Positions 45,391-55,091 of a stretch of 64,000 nt of DNA are shown one piece after another. Each line of letters starts with the position of its first letter. Positions within the stretch are counted from its first letter, which is position 1. The notes under the pieces were generated by a model. It saw only the letters and a list, made by a program, of their open reading frames with translations. It was not told where the DNA came from and did no database searches. Made by a program: the position numbers and the translations under genes. This stretch comes from Methanocella_A sp963792125 (GTDB taxonomy: Archaea > Halobacteriota > Methanocellia > Methanocellales > Methanocellaceae), in NCBI GenBank assembly GCA_963792125.1, contig CAWBVA010000011.1:62001-126000 (forward strand), in the 5' to 3' direction.

Positions 45391-48144
45391 TTACATGAAC
45401 ATGTCGAGTGTCGACCTGGTCTTGACCTTCTTTGCCGGCTCTCTCTGTACGACTGGCACTGCTATCGCTTCAGGCTTCTTATCCTCACAGAACAGGTCCA
45501 GCGTCTGCTGGCTGTTGCCCTGCATGAGGGTGCGTTCGTCGCAGCCGAACGCTTCGGTGATGCGGGCGAGCCCCATGGCGAGGCGCTCGGCGTAGTACTT
45601 GTAGTCGGGCCTTCCCGTGAACTCGACTCCCTCGATCACCGGCTCGGCCTTGAGCGGCTGGGAGCTCCCGTTGGTGATCACGAAGGGCGTCTTCATGCCC
45701 GGGGTGAACTCGTAGCCCATCTGCTGGAGCTGCCGTGCGACGTTCACGTGTACCAGCGAGTCGGGGTTGTCATAGGAGTCGAACTCGTTCACGCTCTTGG
45801 AGATGACAAGCTTCAACAGCTCTACGTTACCCTTCAGTGTCCGGTCGATCGTATCTTTGCTGAAGCTCACGGCCTGTTCCGGCTTGCCATCCAGCACGAT
45901 CTGGAACACGTTAGTCATCGTCTCGCTCTGCAGGTCGAAGGAATCCGTCCGTCTAGGCTCGTAGCCACGCACCAGCAGTGTCTGTTCCGGCCAGATGATC
46001 TTGCCGAAGTACCGTTTCTTCGCATGGGCGAAAAAGCGCTCCATGATCTTTTCAAGCTCGAGGTTCATGTTGCCGGCGGAGAACTCTCCCTGCACCATGA
46101 AGCCCAGCAGCTTACAACTTTCAAGGTCGCGGTGCTCCTTCGATGTAAAGAATACCGAGTCCGTGTCCCCTGCGATCACCGTGTAACCCCTGCCCTCCAG
46201 CGTGCCGACGACCGTCCTTATTTCGTCTCTGGCCCATGAGGTGATGCTGGGCGCAATGAAGCGGCTGTATGGCCAGCGGCAGAACCGGGCGCCGAAATAG
46301 CCGTATGTCGCGTTCGCCATGACCTTGATGGCCGCCTGGAGCCGGTCATAATATTCGGCCATATCCTTGTCGCCCTTTGCCCGGGCTTCCTTCATCCGGG
46401 CTTTCGCCTCTTTCCTGGAGGTCAGCAGGCCTTCGACCATCTGCGGGACGATGCCGTAGCGCTTCTCCTTCGGCAGGAACATGGCGCCGACAGGCGAGGT
46501 ATGTCCCGCCTTTTCCTTGTCCTTCGTGAGCGTGGTGAAGCAGATATTGTGCTTGATGATCTGGGACGGGTACATGGACGAGAAGTCCAGGCCGATCACC
46601 CACTCCCACAGGCCTGCCTTGGTATCGTACACGAACCCGCCCTCGAAGTCGTACTGCTCCCCGGAGGCCATGGGCACCGCCGCGTTCTCCCTGTCGACCA
46701 TGCGGATGAGCAGGCTCTCGATCATTCGGTTCTGGCCGCCCGAGACCTCCTTAACCGGCAGCTTCGAGGGGATGGCCACGTCCATGAGCTTGTTGATCGT
46801 GTTGATGCGCGGGTGGACGAGGATGCGAAGCGCGAGGTCGGCGTCTTTGAGGCAATACTTTACGACTTCGTCCTTCCGGTTGGTCCACTCTTCGTCGATG
46901 CGGGTAGCGTTGATGTTATCTTTCGTGTCCCCGAACAGCATGTTCGACACGTAGCCCAGCCCTTCGCGCTTGGGCCGCAGCTCTTTCTTCACCGACAGCC
47001 AGGCGTCGATCAGCAGCCGGCCCTTGACGTCCCAGGTGACGAATCCGGTCGTCCGGTTCTCCCGGCGGCTCATGCCGAGACTGTCCCTGCCGAAGGTCAT
47101 CGCGTCGCCGGACTGGAATTTTTTGCTCTCGTTCTGTCCCTTGAAGAGCAGGTTCGACCGGTCATAGAGCATCTGCATGTCAAAATTATTGATGTTGTAG
47201 CCCGTTACGACGTCGGGGTCTAGCTTTCTTACCTCTTCGACGAACTCCCTCAGGATGCGACGCTCATCCTCCGCGCGCTGCTCTCTTTCTTCCTTGCTCA
47301 TCCCGTCGGAGGGCGGGCCGAAGGTCGAGGGTATCATGCGGTTTTCTCTGCTCCCGTCAGCCTCGTTGTAGACCGTAAAGCAGATGCAGTAGATGTTATG
47401 GTACTTGATCGAGCTCTCGATGTCGAAGCTCATGATCTTCAGCTTCGGCGTAAAAATAGGGCAGCGCTCGAACTTCTCTGCCCGTACGACAAGGTCCGTG
47501 GTATACTCGCCCTTCTCGATCTCTTCTCCCGTGACACGGACGCAGGTCTCGAGGTCATGATCGTAGATGAAACGGTTGGTGAACACGATGTCTGCGGCGA
47601 AGAAGACGGCCCGGTTATAGAACTTTTCACGTTCCTTCTGAGACATGAAGCCCAGCAGCCCGTATTTGTTCACCAGTTTCTGGGAATAGACGCGGTCGTC
47701 GGTGCTGACCCTTGCCTCCGGGCCATCTGTGACCTCGACGACATCAGGTTCGCCCCTGATGCGCTGCAACAGCTCGGCAGGCGGATTATCGAGATAGACT
47801 GTCTTATGCTGGAGCTCGAACTCCGTCCTGAACTTCGGCACCATCCACGGGGCACGGACCGTGACTTTGAGAAATTTTTCAATTGAGCCCTTGTATTCCA
47901 GCGCTACTTCCTGCACTTTGAGCACATCGTCATGTTCCTCCAGCCGCTTCCGGAGCGACGTGGAAGGCTCGAAGATATGGAAATAGGGCTTGAAATCAGG
48001 GCAGAGGATAGTGACGCTCCTGTTATCCTGGGTCTTGCCATACAGACGGACGATCACGTCGTCCCTGTCTTTGCCCTGCGGCACCTGCTTCTGAGTAACG
48101 GTATAAGTAGAGTCAAGGAGCCTGACGTCGAACGATACCTGCAA
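45391..48144 (-). CDS. polB: family B DNA polymerase
   Basis: About 917 residues with both activities intact. The exonuclease has MSFDIES (Exo I), GYNINNFDMQML (Exo II) and YCLKDADLAL (Exo III); the polymerase has DFSSMYPSQI, KVMANATYGYFG and AGDTDSVFF (catalytic Asp pair). No intein. The C-terminus has QQTLDLF and then RSTLDMF, both resembling the PCNA-binding box. The start is a TTG: TTG 48144 lies seven bases after GGTGA; TTG 48150 is too close to that SD. TATA GGCTATATTAG lies near 48180. Confidence 0.95.
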   Translation of the reverse strand: MQVSFDVRLLDSTYTVTQKQVPQGKDRDDVIVRLYGKTQDNRSVTILCPDFKPYFHIFEPSTSLRKRLEEHDDVLKVQEVALEYKGSIEKFLKVTVRAPWMVPKFRTEFELQHKTVYLDNPPAELLQRIRGEPDVVEVTDGPEARVSTDDRVYSQKLVNKYGLLGFMSQKEREKFYNRAVFFAADIVFTNRFIYDHDLETCVRVTGEEIEKGEYTTDLVVRAEKFERCPIFTPKLKIMSFDIESSIKYHNIYCICFTVYNEADGSRENRMIPSTFGPPSDGMSKEEREQRAEDERRILREFVEEVRKLDPDVVTGYNINNFDMQMLYDRSNLLFKGQNESKKFQSGDAMTFGRDSLGMSRRENRTTGFVTWDVKGRLLIDAWLSVKKELRPKREGLGYVSNMLFGDTKDNINATRIDEEWTNRKDEVVKYCLKDADLALRILVHPRINTINKLMDVAIPSKLPVKEVSGGQNRMIESLLIRMVDRENAAVPMASGEQYDFEGGFVYDTKAGLWEWVIGLDFSSMYPSQIIKHNICFTTLTKDKEKAGHTSPVGAMFLPKEKRYGIVPQMVEGLLTSRKEAKARMKEARAKGDKDMAEYYDRLQAAIKVMANATYGYFGARFCRWPYSRFIAPSITSWARDEIRTVVGTLEGRGYTVIAGDTDSVFFTSKEHRDLESCKLLGFMVQGEFSAGNMNLELEKIMERFFAHAKKRYFGKIIWPEQTLLVRGYEPRRTDSFDLQSETMTNVFQIVLDGKPEQAVSFSKDTIDRTLKGNVELLKLVISKSVNEFDSYDNPDSLVHVNVARQLQQMGYEFTPGMKTPFVITNGSSQPLKAEPVIEGVEFTGRPDYKYYAERLAMGLARITEAFGCDERTLMQGNSQQTLDLFCEDKKPEAIAVPVVQREPAKKVKTRSTLDMFM

Positions 48145-48150
48145 GTGCAA

Positions 48151-48465
48151 CTCACCGGGAGATAGATAGCATCCATCTAATATAGCCTTATCCAGTAAGT
48201 GATTGACGTGAAAATAATAACTCCCATACTATGGTTACCGATCATGCAAATATGCTGATCAGGCAGTTATTAATGAGCCGTCCGCAGCACCCCCCGGGCT
48301 GTGGCACGGCAGAATATACCCCCATTGCTACATATTACTAATCGGTTAAAGAGTATATATGGTTTTTCTGTAATAATTAAGAATTATTTTTTCGTTCATA
48401 GGCATTCGTTAAATATAAAATTGAAACAGGTGGTCTGACAGGTAACTGCACATGCACTATAACGT
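48151..48465. promoter_or_regulatory. AT-rich intergenic region upstream of polB
   Basis: 315 bases. The minus-strand polB promoter is at its left edge. AGAGTATATATGG (48351-48363) would fire rightward, but no gene follows on that strand, so a small RNA is possible. I see no clear structure. Confidence 0.4.
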
Positions 48466-48924
48466 CTACTCCGACGGTTCAGGCCGGGACAGCCGACGAA
48501 TGAGGCCCTTCGGCGTCAGGAATCCCAACAGCGAACAGCCGCAGATAATGATCGATGCCACCGTGCCGCTGTCCAGGCCAAGCAGCCAGATGGAGCTGCC
48601 CTGGAGCAGGATGTTCATGTTAGAGGTGCCTACGAACAGCCCGGCGGCCGTGGCGCCGGAGAGCACCCCCACGCCCAGTCCCAGGAACTGCTCATAGCGC
48701 TCCATCAGCAGGTATGCGGCGGTGATAGCGATCATCGAGACGACCATCTTGATGGCGATGAACCCCGGGATGCCGGCAAGCTGGAAAGCCGACTTGATCA
48801 GGAAGCTTTTCTCGTACTCGAAGCTGCCCAGGTACGAGTACGCGGCCAGCGTCGAAATGATATCGTAAAGCACGTAACATATCACGGAACTAATTAGTAG
48901 CAGCTTGCTCAGTCTCACGATCAT
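48466..48924 (-). CDS. four-span membrane protein of unknown function
   Basis: 152 residues with hydrophobic segments at about 7-33, 51-72, 78-100 and 108-134, and a basic C-terminus. No recognised domain. Minus-strand AT-rich sequence at 48930-48960 can supply a TATA box. Confidence 0.6.
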   Translation of the reverse strand: MIVRLSKLLLISSVICYVLYDIISTLAAYSYLGSFEYEKSFLIKSAFQLAGIPGFIAIKMVVSMIAITAAYLLMERYEQFLGLGVGVLSGATAAGLFVGTSNMNILLQGSSIWLLGLDSGTVASIIICGCSLLGFLTPKGLIRRLSRPEPSE

Positions 48925-48977
48925 ATCTTTAACGGATATAATTATATAAAATGTTAAATATAAAAGCGGTTTTAAGT

Positions 48978-49062
48978 CCTTGAGGTCGCAGAGGTTCCTG
49001 TGAGTTTAGAAACCTCTGTGACCTCAAAAAACGGTGACCTCCCGAAACCTCAGAGGCCTCCA
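48978..49062. repeat. CACAGAGG-family inverted repeat
   Basis: GAGGTCGCAGAGGTT pairs with AACCTCTGTGACCTC across CCTGTGAGTTTAG, then further CCTC/GAGG units run to 49062. It ends ~40 bases before the RibD-like gene. Confidence 0.65.
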
Positions 49063-49102
49063 TAGAGGAAGTTTTATCATTCAGGTTAGTATAGGCATAT
49101 TC

Positions 49103-49783
49103 ATGCTTGACAGACCCTACACGTTCATCAACTCTGCAATGAGCGCGGACGGCAAGATCTCCACGAAGCGGCGGAAGCAGGTCAAGATCTCAGGGAAGAC
49201 TGATTTCGACCGGGTGGATGAGCTGCGGGCGACGAGCGACGCGGTCATGGTGGGTATCGGAACGGTGCTGGCCGATGACCCGAGCCTGACGGTCAAGTCG
49301 GAAGAGCGGCGCAAGCGACGTGTGTCCATGGGCCTGGACGAGAACCCGGCCCGCATTGTCGTCGACTCCCGTGCGCGGACGCCCGTAACCGCAGACATCT
49401 TTAAAAAAGGGACGGGCAAACGGATTATCGTGGTCTCGAAGGCCGCGCCGCAGGAACGCATACTGGCACTCGCGGAGAAGGCAGAGGTCATCCTGGCAGG
49501 CGACGGGGAAGTCGACCTGCGGATGATGGCGGCGGCGCTTAAGAAGCGGGGCATTAACCGACTGATGGTCGAGGGCGGCGCTACGCTGAACTACGGCATG
49601 ATGAGCAACCGTCTGGTCGACGAGCTGTCTGTGTTCGTGGGCAACCTCATCATCGGGGGCAAAGACGCACCCACGCTGATGGACGGGTCCGGCATCTCGG
49701 AGCGCTCCGAGGCCGTAGAGTTAAAATTGATCAAGTACGAGCCGATGGACGAGGGGATTGTTTTAACGTGGAAGGTCTTGTAA
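49103..49783 (+). CDS. 2,5-diamino-6-ribosylaminopyrimidinone 5'-phosphate reductase (RibD C-type)
   Basis: 226 residues matching the archaeal riboflavin/F420-pathway reductase: RPYTFINSAMSADGKIST at the start, SDAVMVGIGTVLADDPSLTV, and the NADPH-binding GINRLMVEGGATLNYGMM. It reduces the ribose of the GTP-derived intermediate to ribityl. ATG 49103 is preferred to the frame upstream, which runs through the repeat. The next gene overlaps the 3' end. Confidence 0.9.
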   Translation: MLDRPYTFINSAMSADGKISTKRRKQVKISGKTDFDRVDELRATSDAVMVGIGTVLADDPSLTVKSEERRKRRVSMGLDENPARIVVDSRARTPVTADIFKKGTGKRIIVVSKAAPQERILALAEKAEVILAGDGEVDLRMMAAALKKRGINRLMVEGGATLNYGMMSNRLVDELSVFVGNLIIGGKDAPTLMDGSGISERSEAVELKLIKYEPMDEGIVLTWKVL

Positions 49784-50733
49784 CGCAGGAGTTCCCGGCT
49801 ACACCGGAAGTGCGGGCGCTGGCGAAGAAATACGGGTATGATGAGTACATGGTATCGCGGTTCGCGCAGTTCGTGCCGGACCTCGAAAAGTTCCTTGTCA
49901 GCATGGAGCAGCTTCCGCCTGTATATATACGGGCGAACACGATCAAGATCGCTCAGAACGCGCTCATCAAGCGGCTCACGGACAAAGGGTTTACACTCCG
50001 GCCGTCAGATCTGCCGGACTGTCTCGAAGTGATAGAGGAGCCCTACTCCATCGGAGCATCGGCAGAGCACCTGCTGGGCTATTTCTATATGCAGGACAAG
50101 TCGTCCATGGTGCCGCCGCTGGCGCTGGCACCCGGGCCGGGCGATACGGTGATTGACATGGCTGCCTCTCCGGGTGGCAAGACTACTCATATGGCCCAGC
50201 TCATGAACAACGAGGGGCTGATCGTCGCCATCGAAAAAGAGCCAGCCCGTTTGCCGGGCCTGTGGTCCAATTTGGGCCGATGCGGCGTCAGGAACGTCAC
50301 GCTGTTCAACATGGACGCGCTGGAGGTCAGCCGTCTGGGTTTGAAGGCCGACAAAATCATGCTGGACGCCCCCTGCACCGGCGAGGGCGTGATCGCCCGG
50401 GATCGCTCCCGGAAGACCAGCCGGGAAATAGGGGACATCACTTACTGCGCAGGTCTGCAGCACGAGCTGATCGACGCCGCCTGCACCGTGCTTAAGCCGG
50501 GCGGCACGCTGGTCTATTCCACCTGCTCCTTCGCACCGGAGGAGGACGAGGCGATCGTAGACTATGCGGTGAGAAAGCACAGGATGAAGGTGGAGCCCAT
50601 ACCCTACGGGTCGCCGGCGCTGAAGTCGTTCGGTAAACTGCGGTTCAGTCCCGAAGTGGCTAATGCAAGGCGCATGTTCCCGCATATTCACGGGACGACG
50701 GGGTTCTTTGTGGCGAGGTTGCGATATGTTTAG
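49768..50733 (+). CDS. NOL1/NOP2/Sun family RNA m5C methyltransferase
   Basis: Starts with GTG 49768 inside the end of the previous gene. The SAM fold reads VIDMAASPGGKTTHMAQLM; the two catalytic cysteines are in DAPCTGEG and STCSFAPEE. An N-terminal segment (PPVYIRANTIKI) is the usual pre-catalytic domain. The substrate is tRNA or rRNA. The gene is followed, with overlap, by a Nip7-like PUA protein that may be its RNA-binding partner. Confidence 0.92.
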   Translation: MEGLVTQEFPATPEVRALAKKYGYDEYMVSRFAQFVPDLEKFLVSMEQLPPVYIRANTIKIAQNALIKRLTDKGFTLRPSDLPDCLEVIEEPYSIGASAEHLLGYFYMQDKSSMVPPLALAPGPGDTVIDMAASPGGKTTHMAQLMNNEGLIVAIEKEPARLPGLWSNLGRCGVRNVTLFNMDALEVSRLGLKADKIMLDAPCTGEGVIARDRSRKTSREIGDITYCAGLQHELIDAACTVLKPGGTLVYSTCSFAPEEDEAIVDYAVRKHRMKVEPIPYGSPALKSFGKLRFSPEVANARRMFPHIHGTTGFFVARLRYV

Positions 50734-51241
50734 AGGCATGAAAAAGAACGAGCTGACGCTGGTCCGCCGCGGGTTCGACTACTGGGGTGCGTTCGAGCTA
50801 AGCAAAGAGCTGGAGCTCGTCGTCAGACAGGGCGAGCCGCCGGCCGTCTACGTGACGACGCCCGAAGTCAAGTACTTCGCCATCGGACGGGAGCCGGAGC
50901 CGGACATGGCAGGCCTCCACATCGGCGACGTCGGGAAGAAGCAGTTCAATCTCACGCTGGAGGGCGCCTTCCTGATCGCACGGGCATCGGACAAGAAAAA
51001 GGTGAAGGTGACCGGCCAGGCCGAATCGCTGGTGCTCTACGGCCGGGACGTGTTCGGGACTTCAATCACATGGGCCGACGAGTCCATCGCCCAGAACGAG
51101 CGGGTGATCATCGCCAACAAGTACGGGGAGGCCATCGGCATGGGTCGCGCCCGCTACGGCTACGACGGGCTGTTCTCCGACCTCGTGACCGTGACTACAG
51201 AAGCAGACGTCGGCCTGTACATCCGGGCGCAAAGCCGCTAA
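50726..51241 (+). CDS. Nip7-like PUA-domain protein
   Basis: 171 residues. The C-terminal PUA part (LYGRDVFGTSITWADESIAQNERVIIANKYGEAIGMGRARY...TEADVGLYIR) fits the Nip7 family, whose eukaryotic member aids large-subunit assembly. GAGGT before ATG 50726 supports this start, and the gene overlaps the methylase stop. Archaeal pairs of this kind suggest joint rRNA or tRNA modification. Confidence 0.75.
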   Translation: MFRGMKKNELTLVRRGFDYWGAFELSKELELVVRQGEPPAVYVTTPEVKYFAIGREPEPDMAGLHIGDVGKKQFNLTLEGAFLIARASDKKKVKVTGQAESLVLYGRDVFGTSITWADESIAQNERVIIANKYGEAIGMGRARYGYDGLFSDLVTVTTEADVGLYIRAQSR

Positions 51242-51472
51242 GTGAGGTGCGGGAGGCACTAAGGGATTAGTGACAACTAGGCCGGTGAAAACCGTCGTTA
51301 GACGTACGGGGTTTCTCCGTGAATGCCTCTCTACACTATCTTATATATTCTTTATGTGGCTGCATTTGTAGTGCATAACTTTTATACGTGTGAAGCGCCA
51401 TTGAGGTGAAAGACACATTGGGCGTCATGTAACATTTTACTTTGGCTCATGTGTGCCAATGAGGTTTAACGT

Positions 51473-51679
51473 ATGTTTAGAAGCAATGATAGGGCTGCGC
51501 CGGTCTCGGCCGGACAGCAGTACGACGTCAAGATTGAAGATATCGCAAAGCAGGGTGACGGCATCGCCCGCATACAGGGGTTCATCATCTTCGTCCCGGG
51601 TACCAAGGTCGGCGACGAAGTCAAGATCGAAGTGCAGACGGTTAAGCGCAATTTCGCTGTCGGATCGGTCGTTCAGTGA
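51473..51679 (+). CDS. small TRAM-domain protein
   Basis: 68 residues that are essentially one TRAM domain: YDVKIEDIAKQGDGIARIQGFIIFVPGTKVGDEVKIEVQTVKRNFAVG. Stand-alone TRAM proteins in methanogens act as RNA chaperones, some cold-induced. AATGAGGTTTAACGT upstream gives a fair SD. The 230-base upstream gap has no gene. Confidence 0.93.
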   Translation: MFRSNDRAAPVSAGQQYDVKIEDIAKQGDGIARIQGFIIFVPGTKVGDEVKIEVQTVKRNFAVGSVVQ

Positions 51680-51809
51680 GCCGGTTGAGGCCCAGTGCCT
51701 CAATCTATAGTTTTTTTAATGTCAATTTCGCCGTTTCCACGGCGGTTCAACCAGTATCTCCTGAAACAGGAAAAAATTTATGAGATAGGCGGTTGTATTA
51801 CTTTTAAAC

Positions 51810-53291
51810 ATGAAAATATCTCTTAGATCATTTTATTTCATTATTGTAATTATAATCATGTGCTGCGCCCTGCACAGCATCACCGGCCTGGCACAGGCGG
51901 ACTATGTGCCAGGCATGATTATGGGCAGAGCGACGATGCCCGACGAGTCGACAGGCATTGCCGGCTGCGAGGTGCAGCTTCTGAGCAAGGGCGACGTACT
52001 GGCAGCCAAAACGTCGACGGACGCGGACGGCAACTTCATTTTCACCAATCTCGAGCCCAGCGGCGACACCTGGAGCTACCGGCTCATCGTGAAGGACGGC
52101 GTCTGGGGCCAGAGCGTTACTCAGCCGTTCTCCGTCGTATCGAACTCTACCACTATCGTGGCGATACGCGTGTATCCCTACATCGGCAGCTTCTCCTTTG
52201 TCAGCGGACGGCAGGACCTCAACGCCGACGGCATCTCGGTAGTCAACATGACCGTGGCGCTGTTCGACGTGAACGGCAAGCCGGTGCCCGACGGGGTGCA
52301 CGTGAAGTTCACCCAGAGCTCCTTTTACCCCAACCCCGGCAAGTTCTTTGCCGGCGAGGCGAACGACACCACCCTGACGCTGGCCACAAAAGGCGGCCGG
52401 ATACCGGTTAGCTATGGCGCTGTCCCGGGCGACACGCTGTCCAGGGGCGTACGGCTGGAAGCCGAGTGCACGGAGTCGGCTGACACCAGGGCGATGAACA
52501 TCACTTTCAACCTGGTGAATCCCAACGCGATCGAGGGCGTGGTATACGACGCGACCGGCCGGCCCGTGCCATTTGCGAAGGTCTTCCTGTACCGGTGGGA
52601 CGGCGTGAGTAAATTCGCCGGCTACAACAGCACCGAGAACGGTAACCGCACAGACGGGCGGGGCGTCTGCGACGCGAACGGATTCTACCGGTTCGCCGTC
52701 ATACCCGCAGGCACCTATAAGGTGACCGCCAGCGAATCCACCTTTTCGGACTCTGCTACTGTGACCGTGGCGAGAGGAAAATATACCCTCGACATCATCC
52801 TGCCCATGAACCGCGGCAGCATACATGGCTGGGTTAAGGACAACAAGGGCAACCCTGTCCCCGGGGCCCAGGTCTCGCTGTCACGTGTCTACGACTCGTC
52901 CCTATCCCTCATGGCTAAGAACGTTTCGGCAGCCGATGGCAGCTTCAGCTTTGATGACGTGTGGTACGGCAGGTACGCCCTGCAGGCAATCTACGTAGAC
53001 CAGACGGCGGACTTGCGCATCGTGCTGGACGAGAACCGGACGTCGGTGACCATGGCTCTGATGATCGACGCACATGTCGTCACGCCCACCCCTGCCCCTG
53101 CGACACCGACCCCCGGGCCTCACGGCAACGCGACCGGCGGCAACACGACTATCACCCCCCGGCCTCCGACACCCACACCGCCTCCGGTGACGCCGTCGTA
53201 CCTGATCTCTTCTTACGGCGTGGCACTGGGCGCGATGGCGCTGATCTGTGTCGTCATACTGCTGGTCATGCTGCGACTCGAGCCTAAATGA
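51810..53291 (+). CDS. secreted surface protein with carboxypeptidase-regulatory-like domains
   Basis: 493 residues: signal peptide (to ~30), a first regulatory-like domain (MGRATMPDESTGIAGCEVQLLS...TDADGNFIFTNLEP, ~38-85), an Ig-like middle, two more such domains (IEGVVYDATGRPVPFAKVFLY ~235; IHGWVKDNKGNPVPGAQVSL ~337), a Thr/Pro linker (~430-465) and a C-terminal membrane helix ending in a basic tail. It is a membrane-anchored external protein, probably glycosylated. It has no PGF motif, unlike the protein at 7477. Confidence 0.82.
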   Translation: MKISLRSFYFIIVIIIMCCALHSITGLAQADYVPGMIMGRATMPDESTGIAGCEVQLLSKGDVLAAKTSTDADGNFIFTNLEPSGDTWSYRLIVKDGVWGQSVTQPFSVVSNSTTIVAIRVYPYIGSFSFVSGRQDLNADGISVVNMTVALFDVNGKPVPDGVHVKFTQSSFYPNPGKFFAGEANDTTLTLATKGGRIPVSYGAVPGDTLSRGVRLEAECTESADTRAMNITFNLVNPNAIEGVVYDATGRPVPFAKVFLYRWDGVSKFAGYNSTENGNRTDGRGVCDANGFYRFAVIPAGTYKVTASESTFSDSATVTVARGKYTLDIILPMNRGSIHGWVKDNKGNPVPGAQVSLSRVYDSSLSLMAKNVSAADGSFSFDDVWYGRYALQAIYVDQTADLRIVLDENRTSVTMALMIDAHVVTPTPAPATPTPGPHGNATGGNTTITPRPPTPTPPPVTPSYLISSYGVALGAMALICVVILLVMLRLEPK

Positions 53292-53325
53292 TTACGTCAT
53301 TGCAAGCTCTGGCTGATGCCAGCCG

Positions 53326-53349
53326 CATTCGCGCGCGCGTGCGCCCGAC
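53326..53349. repeat. GC-rich CGCGCG motif, copy 4
   Basis: CATTCGCGCGCGCGTGCGCC shortly after the surface-protein stop. The alternating CG tract is the longest of the set. Confidence 0.4.
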
Positions 53350-53499
53350 TGGTATCCCATTGTTCCGCCCGGCATGCGACGAAGTCATGGCCTCTTTTTC
53401 ATTATCTGATGCCTGACCGGGGCATCAGTCATCCGCCTCCGCCCTTTATGCCATCCGAATAACAAAACGTTAATATCTCCTCCGGTTCATTATCATACG

Positions 53500-54945
53500 A
53501 TGGCCGCCTTGAAAAGGGACTGGATGGGCACCGAGTACGTCGACTTCGAGAGGGCGCTGCTCTTTGACCCGGACAAGCGGCACTGGGGATGGTGCCGATG
53601 GCCGGAAGGCGGCGGCAATCGCGTTTTTACACTGTCTAAAAGCCCTTTCCTGGGCGAGGTCGGTATCCCGACATACTATGTTTTGCCTGAAGGATATGAA
53701 AATCCGCCTTCCGAGGGGCAGTTCATTCAGGTAGGGATAGCCGGTCAGCCTCATAGCGAGATCGGGGTAAAAGATATAACCGCCGGTCGGCTGCAGTATA
53801 AGCACATTTCATACGACGTGGGGTCGATCACTAACATTCCCGACAGCAAGCTGATCGATGTCCTGCCCAGGCCGCGTTTATACATCGACGAGTTCAGGCA
53901 GCTCACGACGATCAATTTCGACAACGCAGACAAGGACAACCTGGACCTCGTGCTGCCGCTGCAGATGGTCAGCTGTCCGACCAACGAGATCGGCAAGGGC
54001 GGACTGACGATCAGGCGGCAGTCGTTCCTGGAGCGGGAAGACGGCGGCTTCGACTCTCCGGAGCACAGGCATATAGTGCGGCAGTTCAAGGACGGCGTGC
54101 TGGCGGAAATCCCGTCCGGCTTCCGGGAGGTCAACCCGGCCTACATCTACAAGGTCGTCACCCCGAAGGGCGAGAGCGCTGTGGCTTCGCTCATGAAAAA
54201 GGTCCGGGAGGTCAACCTGATGACCGAGCCCGGGACGTCGCTCAAGATTCACATGCCGCTCATCCACCTGCAGTCCCGATATCACTACCGGCAGCCACTG
54301 ACGTCCGACGTGGTATCCTACCAGCTGACCGCCTTAATCTGCCAGCCGCATCTCCGCAGGCAGGACATCAAGCCCATCGAAAGCTCGATCAAGAAGGCGC
54401 GCAAACGTATGGAGCGACTGACCATCGACCTGAACATGACTCCGCTCGCGGAAGTGAAGATCGCCGAAGCGTTCGCCCGTATGCGCCTGGTACAGAACAA
54501 CGCGATCTACCGTTTCCTGGGCGACGCGTCTAAGCTCCTGGAGACACAGCGTAAGGCTGCAGAAGACCTGTACGAGGACTACTGGTCATCGCAGGTCGAC
54601 GCATATGCCGATCTGCGCAGTGCCTTCGACGGTGTCGATATCAAGGGCGTGAAAGTCGGGAAAAGGAATCGCTCGCTGAACGTCAGCAACTTCGACAGCT
54701 CCCTGTCCCGCCGGGACATCAGTGTGTACGTCGAGATACGCCGCCTGATGCAGGAGTCGGGCGCGCAGCACGTGAAAAAGCAGGAGCTGAAAAAGTCACT
54801 GGGCATGGAAGATGCACTCCTCCATGAGAGTCTCGAACTGCTCCGGTCCCGGGGCTACGTCATCATGCTCCAGAACGGCTCGCTGATCAAGGTCTTCGAC
54901 CTGGGCGAGTTCAGCGGCCGCTTCGACGAGGCGCTGCCGCGGTGA
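53500..54945 (+). CDS. unknown 481-residue protein with a C-terminal winged-helix-like region
   Basis: I do not recognise the family. The N-terminal ~250 residues are strand-rich (GQFIQVGIAGQPHSEIGVKDI; LVLPLQMVSCPTNEIGKGGLTIRRQSF). Residues ~290-400 are helical and charged (IKPIESSIKKARKRMERLTIDLNM; SKLLETQRKAAEDLYEDYW). The end (~425-465: KKQELKKSLGMEDALLHESLELLRSRGYVIML) reads like a winged helix. No membrane segment, no Cys clusters, no Walker motif. It may bind nucleic acid, but that is inference. Confidence 0.7.
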   Translation: MAALKRDWMGTEYVDFERALLFDPDKRHWGWCRWPEGGGNRVFTLSKSPFLGEVGIPTYYVLPEGYENPPSEGQFIQVGIAGQPHSEIGVKDITAGRLQYKHISYDVGSITNIPDSKLIDVLPRPRLYIDEFRQLTTINFDNADKDNLDLVLPLQMVSCPTNEIGKGGLTIRRQSFLEREDGGFDSPEHRHIVRQFKDGVLAEIPSGFREVNPAYIYKVVTPKGESAVASLMKKVREVNLMTEPGTSLKIHMPLIHLQSRYHYRQPLTSDVVSYQLTALICQPHLRRQDIKPIESSIKKARKRMERLTIDLNMTPLAEVKIAEAFARMRLVQNNAIYRFLGDASKLLETQRKAAEDLYEDYWSSQVDAYADLRSAFDGVDIKGVKVGKRNRSLNVSNFDSSLSRRDISVYVEIRRLMQESGAQHVKKQELKKSLGMEDALLHESLELLRSRGYVIMLQNGSLIKVFDLGEFSGRFDEALPR

Positions 54946-55004
54946 TGCCTGGCTACCGTGAATTCCAATGTTAAAAAAAATGCGTACCTTGCGGGTACCT
55001 AGAT

Positions 55005-55030
55005 GCGTGTTCGCGCGCGAGCGGCCGGTT
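55005..55030. repeat. GC-rich CGCGCG motif, copy 5
   Basis: GTTCGCGCGCGAGCGGCCGG, nearly the same as the copy at 3647, between two plus-strand genes. Confidence 0.45.
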
Positions 55031-55091
55031 AGGCCCCGGGGATAATCGATAATTCTAATTATTTATCCGTTGTTATGTAACTACGATATAT

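Noticed and set aside
45313..47886. Long plus-strand ORFs opposite polB
   Set aside because: GC-rich antisense frames with low-complexity His/Arg/Leu content and no SD.
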